A stretch of DNA of 49,456 bases from DASQPR01 sp035713725 (lineage in GTDB: Bacteria; Actinomycetota; Actinomycetes; Mycobacteriales; Micromonosporaceae), in contig DASTMZ010000049.1 of assembly GCA_035713725.1 (NCBI GenBank), forward strand, positions 1 through 49,456. The letters run 5' to 3'. Position numbers and translations under genes: made by a program. Shown one piece after another: positions 49,335 through 49,456 of this stretch (position 1 is its first letter; the number at the start of each line of letters is the position of its first letter). Below the pieces are notes generated by a model. The model was not told where the DNA came from. It saw only the letters and a program-made list of their open reading frames with translations, and did no database searches.

Positions 49335-49361
49335 GGCGGGGCGGTCGACCGCCGCCCCGCC
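49335..49361 (-). terminator. Intercistronic hairpin between bmpA and the ATPase gene
   Basis: GGCGGGGCGG (49335-49344) and CCGCCCCGCC (49352-49361) form a perfect 10-base stem with a 7-base loop, 21 bases after the bmpA stop and upstream of the ATPase ATG. No T-run. Likely a partial terminator or mRNA-stabilising stem. Confidence 0.55.
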
Positions 49362-49382
49362 CGCTTCGCTCCTACGCCCTGC

Positions 49383-49456
49383 CTAGCACTTGCAGTACTT
49401 CTTGACGGCCGCCTCGGTCGGGGTCGAGACGACCTTGATCGAGCCGTTGGCGATCT
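49383..49456 (-). CDS. C-terminal end of a BmpA-family substrate-binding lipoprotein (partial)
   Basis: Only the last 24 codons are in the window (reading IANGSIKVVSTPTEAAVKKYCKC then TAG at 49385-49383). The IANGSIKV-STP pattern is the usual final strand and end of BmpA/Med-type nucleoside-binding lipoproteins, and its place directly before the ATPase and permeases fits. The Cys-Lys-Cys end is unusual. The bulk of the protein, signal peptide and lipobox lie beyond the edge. Confidence 0.75.
   Translation of the reverse strand, partial: IANGSIKVVSTPTEAAVKKYCKC

Overview
The window is high-G+C DNA from an actinobacterium. The evidence is gene content: a Ser/Thr kinase with a single transmembrane anchor, a conservon-type operon (nitrate-sensor histidine kinase, Roadblock, DUF742 and GTPase proteins), frequent GTG and TTG starts, and a nucleoside-salvage layout typical of the phylum. 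I cannot fix the genus. The long Asn/Gly/Tyr and acidic tracts and the domesticated transposase-like protein fit a Frankiales, Cryptosporangiales or Micromonosporales type of lineage better than Mycobacterium, but this is only an impression.

Layout. At 1-908 is the N-terminal part of a methylmalonyl-CoA-type mutase (minus), divergent from a membrane Ser/Thr kinase (1159-3015) and a phosphohexomutase (3136-4812). From 4840 to 25753 runs a roughly 21 kb surface-glycan locus: methyltransferase and polysaccharide deacetylase (plus), a GT2 and a divergent GT4, a four-gene NDP-aminosugar operon (minus: Gfo/Idh dehydrogenase, SDR epimerase, two DegT aminotransferases, joined by short overlaps), a membrane-anchored GH16 hydrolase (plus), then a minus-strand operon of five GT2 enzymes ending in a 1562-residue flippase/GT-C fusion. 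At 26167-30312 are upp and divergent deoC, then two aldehyde dehydrogenase genes, the second truncated and non-catalytic. At 30439-39095 are an acidic protein, a 768-residue protein whose N-terminus looks like an inactive IS110 transposase, and the convergent conservon operon. At 39377-49456 are adenosine deaminase, an RlmA-type rRNA methyltransferase, a DUF4272 protein, a cupin, deoA, cdd and a BmpA-type nucleoside ABC transporter (two permeases, ATPase, end of the binding protein).

How the parts fit. The right part imports nucleosides (Bmp transporter), deaminates them (add, cdd), phosphorolyses them (deoA), and routes pentose phosphate to acetaldehyde (deoC) and then, plausibly, to acetate (aldehyde dehydrogenase), while upp recovers uracil. 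The glycan locus sits between the phosphohexomutase and upp, which suggests insertion into an otherwise ancestral salvage island.

Most notable observations: the transposase-derived protein carries the same Gly-Leu-Pro-Arg-Arg-Val-Pro tail motif as the neighbouring histidine kinase; flippase and GT-C enzyme are fused by a long linker with three Thr-x-Val-Ile motifs of the kind bound by FHA domains; three glycosyltransferases share an N-terminal module I do not recognise; the 3' end of deoA is tandemly triplicated; and cdd has a long extra C-terminal region. No tRNA, rRNA, CRISPR array or intact insertion sequence was seen.
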